Source: Microbacterium sp. AB
GTDB taxonomy: Bacteria > Actinomycetota > Actinomycetes > Actinomycetales > Microbacteriaceae
Reading direction: 5' to 3'
Assembly (NCBI RefSeq): GCF_032878875.1
Contig: NZ_CP118157.1
Coordinates: 2,418,001-2,482,000, forward strand
Length of the DNA stretch: 64,000 nt
Numbering within the stretch: the first letter of the stretch is position 1; every line of letters begins with the position of its first letter. A model generated the notes under the pieces. The model saw only the letters and a program-made list of their open reading frames with translations, was not told the DNA's origin and ran no database searches. The position numbers were made by a program, and so were the translations under genes. Shown in pieces: positions 57,045-64,000 of the stretch.

Positions 57045-58366
57045 TGGCGTCGCGCGTCCTCCTCGACACGCGTCCCCTGACGCAGCACCCCGCCTTCGCC
57101 CGGCTCTGGGTCGGGTCGACCCTCGGCGGCCTCGGCGGCCAGCTCACGATCACCGCTGTGATGCTGCACATGTACCACCTGACGGGATCGACCTTCGCGG
57201 TGGCGATGATCGCGGTCGCGGGGCTGCTGCCCATGATCGTCGCGGGGCTGTACGGCGGCATGCTCGCCGACTTCTTCGACAGACGGCTCGTGGCCCTGAT
57301 CGCGGCGACGGTCACCTGGCTCTCGACCGCGCTGCTGGCGGTCCTCGCCTGGACGGGACACGTCGGCGCCTGGTGGCTCTACGGCCTGTCGATCGTCAAC
57401 TCCGCCGCGAACTCGATCGTCTCGGCGACGAAGATGGCGATCACGCCGAGGCTCGTCGGCGCCGCGCTCATCCCCGCCGCCGCGGCGCTCAACGGCATCA
57501 CGGTCGGGGTCATGGTCATGGTCGGCCCGGCTCTCGGCGGCGTCCTCGTGGCGCTCTTCGGGTACCCCGTGACGTACACGCTCGACCTCGTCCTCATGCT
57601 CTCGCTGTTCCTCGGCCTCTGGACGCTTCCCCGCCTGCGCCCTGAGGGCGAGACCGCCCGCCCCGGCCTCGCGTCGCTCGTGGACGGCACGCGCTTCCTG
57701 ATGCGCGCCCCGAACATCCGCACGCAGTTCCTCCTCGACATCGTCGCGATGACCTTCGGCAACCCGCTCGCCCTGTTCCCCGCGATCGGGGCCGTGCTGC
57801 TGGGCGGAGGGGAGGTGACGACCGGCCTGCTCGTCGCGGCGGGCGCCGTCGGCGCCTTCGGGTCGAGCCTGTTCTCGGGACGCGTCTCCGCGTACCGCCG
57901 GCACGGGCTCGGCATCGCACGCGCCGTCCAGGCGTTCGGCGTCGTCACCGCCGTGTTCGGTCTCGTCCTCGCGGCCGGCGCGGTCGGATGGCTCGGATCC
58001 GACGCCGCCGGGCCGGGGAGCCCGAGCATCCCGCTCATCGCGGTCGCGATGATCTGCCTCGCCCTCGCCGGCGCGGCGGACAACGTCAGCTCCATCTACC
58101 GCCAGACGATGCTGCAGTCCGCCGTCCCCGACGCCGTCCGCGGACGCCTGCAGGGCGTCTTCATCGTCGTCGTGACGGGCGGCCCCCGCCTCGGCGCGCT
58201 CTACGCCGGGACGCTCGCGACGGTCTCGGCCGACTGGTTCGGAGGCGTGCCGAGCACGTGGCTCCCGCCGCTGCTCGGCGGCGTCCTCGTCGTCCTCGTC
58301 GCGACGCTCGTCCTGAGGGCGTCGCCGTCGTTCCTCGCCTACGACGCGGAGTCCCCCGCTCCCTGA
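57044..58366 (+). CDS. MFS transporter, EntS/drug-exporter-like
   Basis: 440 aa with about 11-12 membrane spans. [64 protein letters not shown] contains the MFS A-like motif. The layout resembles the EntS and macrolide-efflux group. Start set by GGAGGG 9 nt upstream. Preceded by a possible leader peptide and divergent from rpsO. Substrate unknown. Confidence 0.88.
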   Translation: MASRVLLDTRPLTQHPAFARLWVGSTLGGLGGQLTITAVMLHMYHLTGSTFAVAMIAVAGLLPMIVAGLYGGMLADFFDRRLVALIAATVTWLSTALLAVLAWTGHVGAWWLYGLSIVNSAANSIVSATKMAITPRLVGAALIPAAAALNGITVGVMVMVGPALGGVLVALFGYPVTYTLDLVLMLSLFLGLWTLPRLRPEGETARPGLASLVDGTRFLMRAPNIRTQFLLDIVAMTFGNPLALFPAIGAVLLGGGEVTTGLLVAAGAVGAFGSSLFSGRVSAYRRHGLGIARAVQAFGVVTAVFGLVLAAGAVGWLGSDAAGPGSPSIPLIAVAMICLALAGAADNVSSIYRQTMLQSAVPDAVRGRLQGVFIVVVTGGPRLGALYAGTLATVSADWFGGVPSTWLPPLLGGVLVVLVATLVLRASPSFLAYDAESPAP

Positions 58367-58410
58367 GCGCGCCCGGCCGCGGCATCCGGTCCGCGAGACT
58401 CCATCCCACG

Positions 58411-58464
58411 CGCGAGAATCCATCCCCGCCGCCGGAATTCTCGCGGCGGGGATGGATTCTCGCG
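58411..58464. repeat. 22-bp perfect inverted repeat between convergent genes
   Basis: Arms 58411-58432 and 58443-58464 match exactly around a 10-nt loop. The core GAGAATCCATCCCC also occurs as a near copy just upstream (58393-58407). It can act as a terminator for both the MFS and yceI genes but also looks like a dispersed intergenic repeat. Confidence 0.75.
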
Positions 58465-58498
58465 GGTGGTGGGGGAGGTCAGGCCCCGAGGGAGGAGG

Positions 58499-59047
58499 TC
58501 AGGCCTCGAGGGTGCCCTGCAGGTCGAGGACGATCTTCACGTCCTTGCCGACGAGCACGCCGCCGCTCTCGAGCGCGGCGTTCCACGTGAGGCCGAAGTC
58601 CTCGCGGTTGATCGTCGCGTGTGCCGTCGCCCCGGCCTTGTAGTTGCCCCAGGGGTCGGTGCCGAAGCCGCCGAGCTCGAGCGCGAACGTCACGGGCTTC
58701 GTGACGCCCTTGATCGTGAGGTCTCCGTCCACGAAGAAGTCCCCGCCCTCGTGACGGACGCCCGTGCTCGTGAACGTGATCGCGGGGTACGTCTCGGGGT
58801 CGAAGAAGTCGGCGGACCGGAGGTGCTGGTCGCGCCCCTCGTCCTTCGTGTCGATGGAGGCCGCGTCCGCCGTGGCCGTCACCGAGGCCTCGAGGACGTT
58901 CTCGGGCAGGACGATGGTCGCCTGCTTGACCGCGAAGGCGCCGCGCACCTTGGAGATCATCATGTGACGGACCTCGAAGCCCACCTCGCTGTGCGCGGGG
59001 TCGAGCTGGTAGGTGCCGGGACGGTAGCCGGGGATGTCGATGGTCAT
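58499..59047 (-). CDS. YceI family lipid-binding protein
   Basis: 182 aa, no signal peptide visible. YQLDPAHSEVGFEVRHMMISKVRGAFAV, SADFFDPETYPAITFTSTGV, GDLTIKGVTKPVTFALELGG and WNAALESGGVLVGKDVKIVLDLQ cover the whole lipocalin-like fold, which binds polyisoprenoids in homologues. Start with AAGGAG 5 nt upstream. Confidence 0.93.
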   Translation of the reverse strand: MTIDIPGYRPGTYQLDPAHSEVGFEVRHMMISKVRGAFAVKQATIVLPENVLEASVTATADAASIDTKDEGRDQHLRSADFFDPETYPAITFTSTGVRHEGGDFFVDGDLTIKGVTKPVTFALELGGFGTDPWGNYKAGATAHATINREDFGLTWNAALESGGVLVGKDVKIVLDLQGTLEA

Positions 59048-59096
59048 CGGTTCTCCTTGAAGATCGGACCGCCCCACAGTGGCGGCATACGACAGA

Positions 59097-59125
59097 ACAA
59101 TACGCATTCAGTCGCATATATTCCA
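59097..59125 (-). promoter_or_regulatory. Candidate yceI promoter
   Basis: AT-rich patch with -35-like TGGAAT (59125 to 59120), exactly 17 nt, -10 TATTGT (59102 to 59097). The leader would be about 45 nt. Confidence 0.5.
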
Positions 59126-59164
59126 GACACGCGGGAGAACTCCCGGTGACATCCCGGGGACGCG

Positions 59165-59198
59165 CGGGGCACCGCACGGCTCGTCGTCCGTGCGGCGC
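59165..59198 (-). terminator. Hairpin after the FKBP gene
   Basis: 13-bp stem (59165-59177 with 59186-59198), one G-U pair in the minus-strand RNA, 8-nt loop. It starts 16 nt after the FKBP stop. Confidence 0.65.
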
Positions 59199-59213
59199 CC
59201 TCGGGGAAGCGGA

Positions 59214-59585
59214 TCAGGCGACGTCGATGAGATCGATGATGAAGATGAGGGCCTTCCCGCTGAGGAAGTGCCCGGATCCCGCGGGGCCGTACGCCAGGTG
59301 GGGCGGGATGACCAGCTCGCGCCGCCCCCCGACCCTCATGCCGGGGATGCCCTCCTGCCAGCCCTGGATGAGGCCGCGCAGCGGGAACTGGATGCTCTCG
59401 CCGCGGTTCCACGACGAGTCGAACTCGTCGCCGGTCTCGTACTCGACGCCCGCGTAGTGCACCGTGACGGTGTCGCCGGGATTCGCCTCGTCACCGTCGC
59501 CGACGATGATGTCTCGGATGACGAGCTCGGCGGGGGCGGGGCCCTCGGGTGCGTCGAACTCGGGTCTCGTGCGTTCTGCGCTCAT
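59214..59585 (-). CDS. FKBP-type peptidyl-prolyl cis-trans isomerase
   Basis: 123 aa, cytoplasmic, a single FKBP domain: GDTVTVHYAGVEYETGDEFDSSWNRGESIQFPL, IQGWQEGIPGMRVGGRRELVIPPHLAYGPAGSG and LIFIIDLIDV. It catalyses proline isomerisation during folding. Confidence 0.95.
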   Translation of the reverse strand: MSAERTRPEFDAPEGPAPAELVIRDIIVGDGDEANPGDTVTVHYAGVEYETGDEFDSSWNRGESIQFPLRGLIQGWQEGIPGMRVGGRRELVIPPHLAYGPAGSGHFLSGKALIFIIDLIDVA

Positions 59586-59753
59586 ACGTCCATCTTGCCT
59601 GCTCGCGAGCGGACGCGCACCGCGGCCGGCACGAGGCCCGGACAGGACTCAGCGCCCGGGCCGCGGCGATGCCTGCGAGACTTCCGAGCGCTGAGTTGAT
59701 CTGAGACCAGGATCCTCCCGGCGCGCGCGCCTGTCAAGGCCTCCCTCGGGCGC

Positions 59754-60971
59754 TCAGGACGACAGCAGGGCCTGCCTCGTATGGGCGGCGCGCACGAGCA
59801 GCACGCGCTCGTCGTCGGCCGCCTTCGGATCGCGCCCCGAGATCGCGCGCTGGCGCGTCGCGGCGAGCGCCGTCGCGTCTCGGATGAACGACTTCATGAG
59901 CGCGGACCGGTCGCCGCGCAGCGAGCGCGCCCACGCCATCCCCGCCCGCCGTCCGGAGGGCGTCGCGAGCATCTCCACCTCCGGGGAGGTGAACCAGCCG
60001 GCCGCGGCGTACTCCCCCAGCCGCTGCTTCGTCAGCCGCTCCTCCTCGCGCCGCAGTCGCATGAGGATGAGGAGGAAGATCGCGAACAGCGGCACCTGCA
60101 GCACGACGTAGAGGTGGAGGAAGCCGCCGAGATCGGTGAAGGTGGCCGACGCGTTCCACAGCCCGTGGAGCACGATGGCGCCGATCAGGCCCGCGAGCCA
60201 CGTCCGGAGGGACGCGCCGAACGAGGCGCCGCGCCGCGCGGCGAGCCCGAGCGCGAAGCCCGTCACGGCGGTGAACATCGCGTGCGCGAACGGCGACATG
60301 AGACCGCGCAGCACGAACGTCCAGGTCAGCGAGGCGGCGCCGCCCTCGATGGCGGAGACCGCGAAGTACTGGATGTTCTCGGTGAAGGCGAAGCCCGCGC
60401 CCACGAGAGCCCCGTAGACGACGCCGTCGACGGGACCGTCGAAGGCGCGGCGCCCCATCAGGAGCACGAGGAGCACGCCGACGCCCTTCGCGAGCTCCTC
60501 GACGATCGGCGCCTGCACGACCGTGCCGAGGGACTCGAGCGCGGCGAGCTGCGGGAGGGCGAGCGTCACGCCGAGGTCCCACAGCAGGGCGAAGCCCACC
60601 GACGCGATCGCGCCCCATGCGAGGGCGAAGACGACGAGGCTCCTGGGCTCCGGCTCCCAGCGGTCGACCCACAGCATCGCCGACACGACGACGGCGAAGG
60701 GGACGAGCGCGAGGACGAGGCCGACGACCGAGGCCGCCGCCCCCAGGGCGCTCGTGAAGTACGACACGAGGCCGAGCAGCAGGAGGGCGAGCACGCCCCA
60801 CAGCCAGAACCAGGCGGTCCGGCCGCTCCGCGAGGGCACCGGCAGCCTCGGCAGGTGCGGCTGAACATGCCCGCCCGGCGGGATCGACGCCCCGTCCGCC
60901 CGGCGGGGCTGGTCGAGCGGAGTGGCGAACGGCTCCTGCGACGACGGGGGGAGGCCGGTGCCGGAGGTCAT
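59754..60971 (-). CDS. PrsW family intramembrane metalloprotease
   Basis: 405 aa. A cytoplasmic proline-rich start precedes about eight spans from residue 52. The signature acid pair is in APIVEELAKGVGVLLV; FAFTENIQYFAVSAIEGG, SPFAHAMFTAVTGFALG and VLHGLWNASATF supply the other conserved residues. In Bacillus PrsW cleaves an anti-sigma factor; no anti-sigma gene is adjacent, so the target is unknown. The C-terminal 110 residues are cytoplasmic and charged. Confidence 0.9.
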   Translation of the reverse strand: MTSGTGLPPSSQEPFATPLDQPRRADGASIPPGGHVQPHLPRLPVPSRSGRTAWFWLWGVLALLLLGLVSYFTSALGAAASVVGLVLALVPFAVVVSAMLWVDRWEPEPRSLVVFALAWGAIASVGFALLWDLGVTLALPQLAALESLGTVVQAPIVEELAKGVGVLLVLLMGRRAFDGPVDGVVYGALVGAGFAFTENIQYFAVSAIEGGAASLTWTFVLRGLMSPFAHAMFTAVTGFALGLAARRGASFGASLRTWLAGLIGAIVLHGLWNASATFTDLGGFLHLYVVLQVPLFAIFLLILMRLRREEERLTKQRLGEYAAAGWFTSPEVEMLATPSGRRAGMAWARSLRGDRSALMKSFIRDATALAATRQRAISGRDPKAADDERVLLVRAAHTRQALLSS

Positions 60972-61057
60972 GGCTCACACTTTACGGCGGAACGCATTGT
61001 TCATATCGGTCGCAGCGGGGCGTCGGCGGCGTCGCCATGCCCGATAGCCTTGAGACC

Positions 61058-61927
61058 ATGCGTTTCGCCCACGTGACCTTCCCCGGGGGCGTCGCCCCCT
61101 CCCTTGCGCTCGTCGACCTCGACGGAGCCGTCGACGTCGCAGCCCTCGTCGAGGACGGCCCCCGCACCGTCGAGCAGCTCATCGCCGGCGGGGACGCGGC
61201 GCTCGACGCCCTGCACGAGGCCGCCGGGCGGTACGAGGGGGCGTGGACGCCCGTCGCGGACCTCGACTTCGCGCCAGCTCTCCTGACCCCGCCGACCATG
61301 CTCGCGGTCGGGCTGAACTACGCCGCCCACTCGGGCGAGCTGAACCTGAAGACGGACGACACCCCGACCGTCTTCACGTTCTGGCCCAACTCCCTCCAGG
61401 GCCACGACCAGACCACGACCTGGTCGCGACGCCTGAGCGAGACCGTGGACTACGAGGCCGAGCTCGGCGTCGTCATCGGGCGGCCCGCCAAGGACGTGAC
61501 GGAGGAGGAGGCGCTCGACTACGTGTTCGGGTACACCGTCGTCAACGACATCTCGGCGCGCAACATCCAGTACTCCGAGGCGCAGTGGTGCCGCTGCAAG
61601 TCGCTCGACGGCTTCACCCCGGTGGGTCCCTACGTCGTCACGGCCGACGAGATCGCCGATCCGCAGGATCTCCACATCTGGACCCGCGTCGACGGCCACA
61701 TGATGCAGGACGCGTCGACGGACCAGATGGTCCGCACGGTCGCCCGGCTCATCGCGCACCTCTCGCAGGGCGTCACACTGCTCCCCGGCACCCTCATCTC
61801 GACGGGGAGCCCCGGGGGCTCGGGCTTCTCCCGCACGCCGCAGGTGCTGCTGCGCGACCGTTCCACGGTCACCGTCGGCATCGACGGCATCGGGGAGCTC
61901 ACGACCCACTGCCGCATGACGGACTGA
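61058..61927 (+). CDS. Fumarylacetoacetate hydrolase family protein
   Basis: 289 aa. GLNYAAHSGELNL, metal-binding Glu pair in VDYEAELGVVIGRPA and Asp in GYTVVNDISARNIQ, then WCRCKSLDGFTPVGPYVV. Probably cleaves or decarboxylates a diketo acid in aromatic catabolism; the exact substrate is unclear. TAGCCT (61045-61050) ends 7 nt before ATG 61058, fitting a leaderless start; an in-frame ATG at 61037 lies upstream of the hexamer. Confidence 0.9.
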   Translation: MRFAHVTFPGGVAPSLALVDLDGAVDVAALVEDGPRTVEQLIAGGDAALDALHEAAGRYEGAWTPVADLDFAPALLTPPTMLAVGLNYAAHSGELNLKTDDTPTVFTFWPNSLQGHDQTTTWSRRLSETVDYEAELGVVIGRPAKDVTEEEALDYVFGYTVVNDISARNIQYSEAQWCRCKSLDGFTPVGPYVVTADEIADPQDLHIWTRVDGHMMQDASTDQMVRTVARLIAHLSQGVTLLPGTLISTGSPGGSGFSRTPQVLLRDRSTVTVGIDGIGELTTHCRMTD

Positions 61928-61943
61928 GCCGGACCGGGCTCAG
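61924..61943. terminator. Short hairpin over two convergent stop codons
   Basis: CTGAGCC and GGCTCAG around GGACCG, covering the FAH stop and reaching the aspA stop. Confidence 0.5.
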
Positions 61944-63400
61944 GGGGTCGTCGGCACGTCCTCGGGAGCGATGACGGGGATGACGCTGGTGATCGGCTCG
62001 AGTCCCGACAGCCGCAGCGGGCTCAGCTGCTTGTCGACCTCGGCACGGTCCATGAGCCCCGCCTCGACGACGAGATCCGCGACGTTGCGGTTCGTCAGCA
62101 GCGCGGTCTTCGCCAGAGCGGCCGCCGCCGCGTAGCCGATGAAGGGCGTCAGCGCCGTGATCACGCCGACGCTGGAGCCGACCATCGCGCCGAGGCGCTT
62201 GCGGTTGGCCGTGATGCCGTCGACGCAGTTGACGCGCAGCGTGCGCATCGCCTGGCGCATCCAGATGATGGACTGGAAGATCGAGTGCGCGATGATCGGC
62301 TCGAAGGCGTTCAGCTGCAGCTGGCCGCCCTCCACCGCCATCGTCACGGTCACGTCCGCGCCGACCACGGCGAACGCGACCTGGTTGACGACCTCGGGGA
62401 TGACCGGGTTGACCTTGCCGGGCATGATGCTCGAACCCGCCTGGCGTGCGGGGAGGTTGATCTCCCCGAGACCGGCCTGCGGGCCCGACGACAGCAGCCG
62501 CAGGTCGTTGCAGATCTTGGAGAGCTTGATCGCGTTGCGCTTGAGCGACGCGGAGAACGACATGAACGAGCCGGTGTCGCTCGTGGACTCGACGAGATCG
62601 CTCGCCGTCTCGAGGTCGAGTCCCGTGATCTCGCACAGATGGCGCTCCACCGCGGACGCGTATCCGGGATGCGTCGTGATGCCCGTGCCGATCGCCGTGG
62701 CGCCCATGTTGATCTCGTGCAGGAGCACGGCGTTCTCCCGCAGACGACGGTAGTCCGCGTCGAGCGTCGTCGCGAAGCCGTGGAACTCCTGGCCGAGCGT
62801 CATGGGCACGGCGTCCTGCAGCTGGGTGCGGCCCACCTTCAGCACGTCGTGGAACTCGACGGCCTTGGCGAGGAACGACCGCCGCAGCAGGTCGAGCTCT
62901 TCCAGCAGGGAGCGGAGCGAGAGCGAGAGGCCGATCTTGATGGAGGTCGGATAGACGTCGTTGGTCGACTGGCTGCGGTTCGTGTGGTCGATGGGCGAGA
63001 GGTACGCGTAGTCGCCCTTCTCGCGCCCGGCGAGCTCGAGGGCGATGTTCGTGATGACCTCGTTCGCGTTCATGTTGGTCGAGGTGCCGGCGCCGCCCTG
63101 CACGACGCCCACGACGAACTGCTCGTGGTGCTCGCCGTCGATCACGAGCTGCGCCGCCTTGTCGACGAGCTCGGCGCGCTCGTCGTCGAGCACGCCGATC
63201 TCGCGGTTCGCCCGCGCCGCCGCCTGCTTCACCATCGCGAGCGCCACCACGAGCTCGGGGTACACCGAGATGGGCCGCTTGGAGATGTCGAAGTTCTCCA
63301 GCGCCCTGGCCGTGTGGATGCCCCAGTACGCCTCGGCCGGGATCTCGAGGGATCCCAGGGAGTCGGTCTCGATGCGGATGGACGTGGCGTCGTGGGCCAT
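61940..63400 (-). CDS. aspA: Aspartate ammonia-lyase
   Basis: 486 aa, fumarase/aspartase family. ETDSLGSLEIPAEAYWGIHTARALENF at the N-terminus, GGAGTSTNMNANEVITN, HTNRSQSTNDVYPTSIKI, and the family signature GSSIMPGKVNPVIPE. Converts aspartate to fumarate and ammonia. Start ATG with GAGGAAG upstream; longer in-frame readings have no homology. Confidence 0.94.
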   Translation of the reverse strand: MAHDATSIRIETDSLGSLEIPAEAYWGIHTARALENFDISKRPISVYPELVVALAMVKQAAARANREIGVLDDERAELVDKAAQLVIDGEHHEQFVVGVVQGGAGTSTNMNANEVITNIALELAGREKGDYAYLSPIDHTNRSQSTNDVYPTSIKIGLSLSLRSLLEELDLLRRSFLAKAVEFHDVLKVGRTQLQDAVPMTLGQEFHGFATTLDADYRRLRENAVLLHEINMGATAIGTGITTHPGYASAVERHLCEITGLDLETASDLVESTSDTGSFMSFSASLKRNAIKLSKICNDLRLLSSGPQAGLGEINLPARQAGSSIMPGKVNPVIPEVVNQVAFAVVGADVTVTMAVEGGQLQLNAFEPIIAHSIFQSIIWMRQAMRTLRVNCVDGITANRKRLGAMVGSSVGVITALTPFIGYAAAAALAKTALLTNRNVADLVVEAGLMDRAEVDKQLSPLRLSGLEPITSVIPVIAPEDVPTTP

Positions 63401-63565
63401 GTGATGTCTTCCTCGTGGGTCTTCACGGCGATGTGGGACGGATGGCCCCGATCCTACCCGGGGCCCCGGGGCATCCGATCTCCGCGATGTACAGCGGATG
63501 GGAGCGATCTGTACGTCGTGGACGGACACGCCGTCGACCGCCCCCCGCACGGATAGCGTTGTCGT

Positions 63566-64000
63566 GTGACCGTCGAAGCAACCCCCGCCCAGCCCACCGC
63601 CCCCGTCGCCGCCCGGCGCCCCGTCGTCCGCTCGCACCACGGCGACGACGTCGAAGACCGGTACGAATGGCTGCGCGCGAAGGAGGACCCGGACGTCATC
63701 GCGCATCTCGAGGCGGAGAACGCGTACACCGACGCGCGTCTGGCGCACCTCGCGCCGCTGCGCGAGACGCTCTTCCAGGAGATCAAGGGGCGCGTGCGGG
63801 AGACCGACCTGACGGTGCCCGTCCGGCAGGGCGGATGGTGGTACTACGGCCGTTCGCTCGAGGGCCGGCAGTACGGGCTGCAGTGCCGGGCTCCGCTCGC
63901 GAGCGAGGACGACTGGACGCCGCCGCGGCTCGAGGCCGGCGTCGACGTGCCCGGCGAGGAGGTGCTCCTGGACGGGAACGCGGAGGCGGAGGGGCACGAG
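63566..64000 (+). CDS. ptrB: Oligopeptidase B (S9A peptidase), N-terminal part cut by window edge
   Basis: 145 codons visible, the start of the propeller region: RRPVVRSHHGDDVEDRYEWLRAKEDPDVIAHLEAENAYTDARLAHLAPLRETLFQEIKGRVRETDLTVPVRQGGWWYYGRSLEG is typical of protease II. The catalytic domain lies outside the window. GTG start; TAGCGT (63554-63559) ends 6 nt upstream, so probably leaderless. Confidence 0.88.
   Translation, partial: MTVEATPAQPTAPVAARRPVVRSHHGDDVEDRYEWLRAKEDPDVIAHLEAENAYTDARLAHLAPLRETLFQEIKGRVRETDLTVPVRQGGWWYYGRSLEGRQYGLQCRAPLASEDDWTPPRLEAGVDVPGEEVLLDGNAEAEGHE

Overview
The window is a stretch of very GC-rich actinobacterial chromosome. The gene set and order (recA-recX-miaB-miaA-dapF, thyA-folA-dapA-rnj-ftsK-pgsA-cinA-clgR, a LysM gene divergent from lexA, a gluABCD-type transporter, the PriA form of the HisA enzyme, paired FMN-reductase/LLM genes of the kind first described in corynebacteria) suggest Microbacteriaceae, probably Microbacterium or a close relative. 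This is inference from gene content; no database was searched. I see no tRNA, rRNA, CRISPR array, insertion sequence, integrase or prophage. Coding density is very high and most spacers are under 250 bp.

Layout. 1-1.8 kb: pheT (cut by the window edge) and pheS. 1.8-5.2 kb: glutamate/polar amino acid ABC transporter gluABCD. 5.3-8.1 kb: an rRNA methyltransferase, then infC-rpmI-rplT and a divergent DUF1844 gene. 8.3-12.2 kb: histidine genes hisC, hisB, hisH, priA plus an SseB-like gene. 12.3-13.6 kb: the SOS pair of a LysM-type division inhibitor and lexA. 13.6-16.9 kb: metF-metE. 17.2-19.9 kb: an S9 peptidase and a membrane protein. 20-23.9 kb: hflX, a methyltransferase, and the lysG/lysE regulator-exporter pair. 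23.9-31.3 kb: dapF, miaA, miaB, recX, recA, DUF3046, clgR, cinA, pgsA. 31.3-42 kb: ftsK, rnj, dapA, folA, thyA, a DUF4395/thioredoxin pair, OsmC, a TIGR01777-type epimerase, a membrane protein and dapB. 42-46.3 kb: a histidine phosphatase, an aldo/keto-reductase-fold protein without its catalytic residues, and pnp. 46.7-56.5 kb: an accessory-looking block with a mannosyltransferase, a ChvE-GguA-GguB monosaccharide transporter with a ROK repressor, an FMN reductase/flavin monooxygenase pair and a membrane acyltransferase. 56.6-64 kb: rpsO, an MFS exporter with a possible leader peptide, YceI, FKBP, PrsW, an FAH-family hydrolase, aspA and the start of an oligopeptidase B.

Themes. (1) About 18 genes carry a TAnnnT -10-like hexamer 6-8 nt before the start codon and no Shine-Dalgarno, so leaderless transcription looks common. 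(2) infC appears to start at AUC behind a strong Shine-Dalgarno. (3) SOS control is visible as LexA boxes at the LysM/lexA divergence and upstream of recA. (4) Several operators can be read directly: LysG/LysE, metF, and the sugar operon. (5) Both solute-binding-protein genes are followed by a perfect hairpin before the next transporter gene. (6) rpsO and pnp, usually neighbours, are about 10 kb apart with the sugar/flavin block between them.
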